The notes under the pieces were generated by a model that worked only from the letters and a program-made list of their open reading frames with translations, did no database searches and had not been told where the DNA came from. Made by a program: the position numbers and the translations under genes. This document shows, in pieces, positions 5,369-5,843 of a stretch of DNA of 5,843 bases; within the stretch, counting starts at the first letter, position 1, and every line of letters starts with the position of its first letter. The stretch is from JAAFIP01 sp043728315 (GTDB lineage: Bacteria > Pseudomonadota > Gammaproteobacteria > Burkholderiales > Burkholderiaceae_C), in assembly GCA_043728315.1 (NCBI GenBank), contig JAYTMT010000140.1, positions 1 through 5,843 on the forward strand, read 5' to 3'.

Positions 5369-5843
5369 CTGGTCCGCGCTAATCCCCGCATCGCTCACCA
5401 ACGAGAAGCTGGCCTGCACTTGGCCTTCGACTAGGGTGATGACTGCGCCGTCTGCAAGCACCGTGCTGTCGCCCAACACGGCTTTGAGGCCTTGGGTGCT
5501 GCCAGCCAGAGCCAGAGTCAACGTGTCGCCCTGTTTGGCTGATGCGCTCAAATACACGGTGAAGCTTTTGCCCTCTTTTTCAAAGAAGCTGCTGGTTTTG
5601 CCAGCTAGGGCGCTGGTGTTTGCGCCTATGGTGCTCCAGTAGCTCGGGCCACCTGTGCTGGTGCCCGCGCCTGCGGTCAAGCTGCTAGCGCCTGCTGCGC
5701 CACTCGTGCCTGTTTCTACCAATGCCACTTGGTTCGCTTGCGGGATGCGAATGCCTAGGTAGCCGTTCTCGCTTTGCGGGTTTTGCGCAGCATTGCGGTC
5801 AAAGTGGCGAATGGTGATGCTGTTGGCACTGTTTGCGCCTTGC
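5186..5843 (-). CDS. 3' end of RTX-associated secreted protein with Ig/Calx-beta-like domain (partial)
   Basis: The frame is open from the right edge (first full codon at 5842) to a TGA at 5186-5188, giving 218 visible residues; the GTG at 5728 is internal, because the protein-like sequence continues upstream of it. The first ~35 residues (S-I-T-I-R-H-F-D ... G-Y-L-G-I-R-I-P) match the segment just after the RTX repeats in the 2163-4670 gene (T-I-T-V-K-D-W ... Q-L-G-I-S-L-P), so this is probably a relative of that lipase-like protein. A small-residue linker follows, then a beta-rich Ig/Calx-beta-like unit (about 5590-5371: F-F-E-K-E-G-K-S-F-T-V-Y-L-S, G-D-T-L-T-L-A-L, E-G-Q-V-Q-A-S-F-S-L-V-S-D) of the type found in surface and type I-secreted proteins. 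This unit stops mid-domain at S-A-D-Q, and the last ~60 residues are an unrelated basic tail with two cysteines. It overlaps the next gene by 13 bp. Enzymatic function cannot be told, because the N-terminus lies outside the window. Confidence 0.75.
   Translation of the reverse strand, partial: QGANSANSITIRHFDRNAAQNPQSENGYLGIRIPQANQVALVETGTSGAAGASSLTAGAGTSTGGPSYWSTIGANTSALAGKTSSFFEKEGKSFTVYLSASAKQGDTLTLALAGSTQGLKAVLGDSTVLADGAVITLVEGQVQASFSLVSDAGISADQVGGQTARRSHCKHYRKRSVLRPYDADIGGIFHKYSVPYTIPCRHDLNALLPLDGGNTWLA

Noticed and set aside
5186..5728. Independent 180-residue gene starting at GTG 5728
   Set aside because: The frame is open through to the right edge and the upstream residues match the post-RTX segment of the complete lipase, so 5728 is internal.

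Overview
The window is a fully coding, single-strand (minus) stretch from what looks like an accessory locus of a mid-GC proteobacterium. I favour Burkholderiales/Comamonadaceae, because the RTX and Ig-like repeat style and the small two-helix membrane proteins resemble what I know from that group; this is inference, not a database result. Read in the direction of transcription (right to left), it holds: (A) the 3' end of a large RTX-associated protein (5843-5186, start outside the window); (Imm1) a two-helix membrane protein (5198-4680); (B) a complete 835-residue lipase-like RTX protein (4670-2163); (Imm2) a second two-helix membrane protein paralogous to the first (2166-1645); (C) a second lipase-like RTX protein (1624 to the left edge, no stop reached). 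Gene spacing is 13 bp overlap, 9 nt gap, 4 bp overlap and 20 nt gap, and I see no obvious terminator between genes, so all five probably form one operon that continues on both sides.

B and C are paralogous alpha/beta hydrolases with a G-H-S-L-G-G nucleophile elbow followed by RTX calcium-binding nonapeptides. A and B share the segment just downstream of the RTX repeats (T/S-I-T-V/I ... G-x-L-G-I at 2.6 kb and at the right edge). The repeating unit is therefore [lipase-RTX gene + small membrane gene], about 3.0 kb per unit, present at least twice and probably three times.

The unusual part is the 3' ends. A and B each stop resembling RTX/Ig-like protein abruptly, at different points of the architecture, and switch to a short basic, cysteine-containing tail that runs into the start codon of the membrane gene. 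The two tails share an H-Y-x-K-R-S motif and a W-L-A motif exactly 46 residues apart, and two short DNA blocks. No cysteine occurs in the visible RTX/lipase parts of A, B or C; all cysteines of A and B lie in the tails. My working hypothesis is a polymorphic-toxin-like array in which conserved lipase/RTX bodies recombine with variable tail + membrane-protein cassettes, and in which the membrane proteins protect the producer (immunity). The main alternative is that A and B are 3'-truncated copies left by unequal recombination, with tails that are incidental read-through of an old intergenic region.
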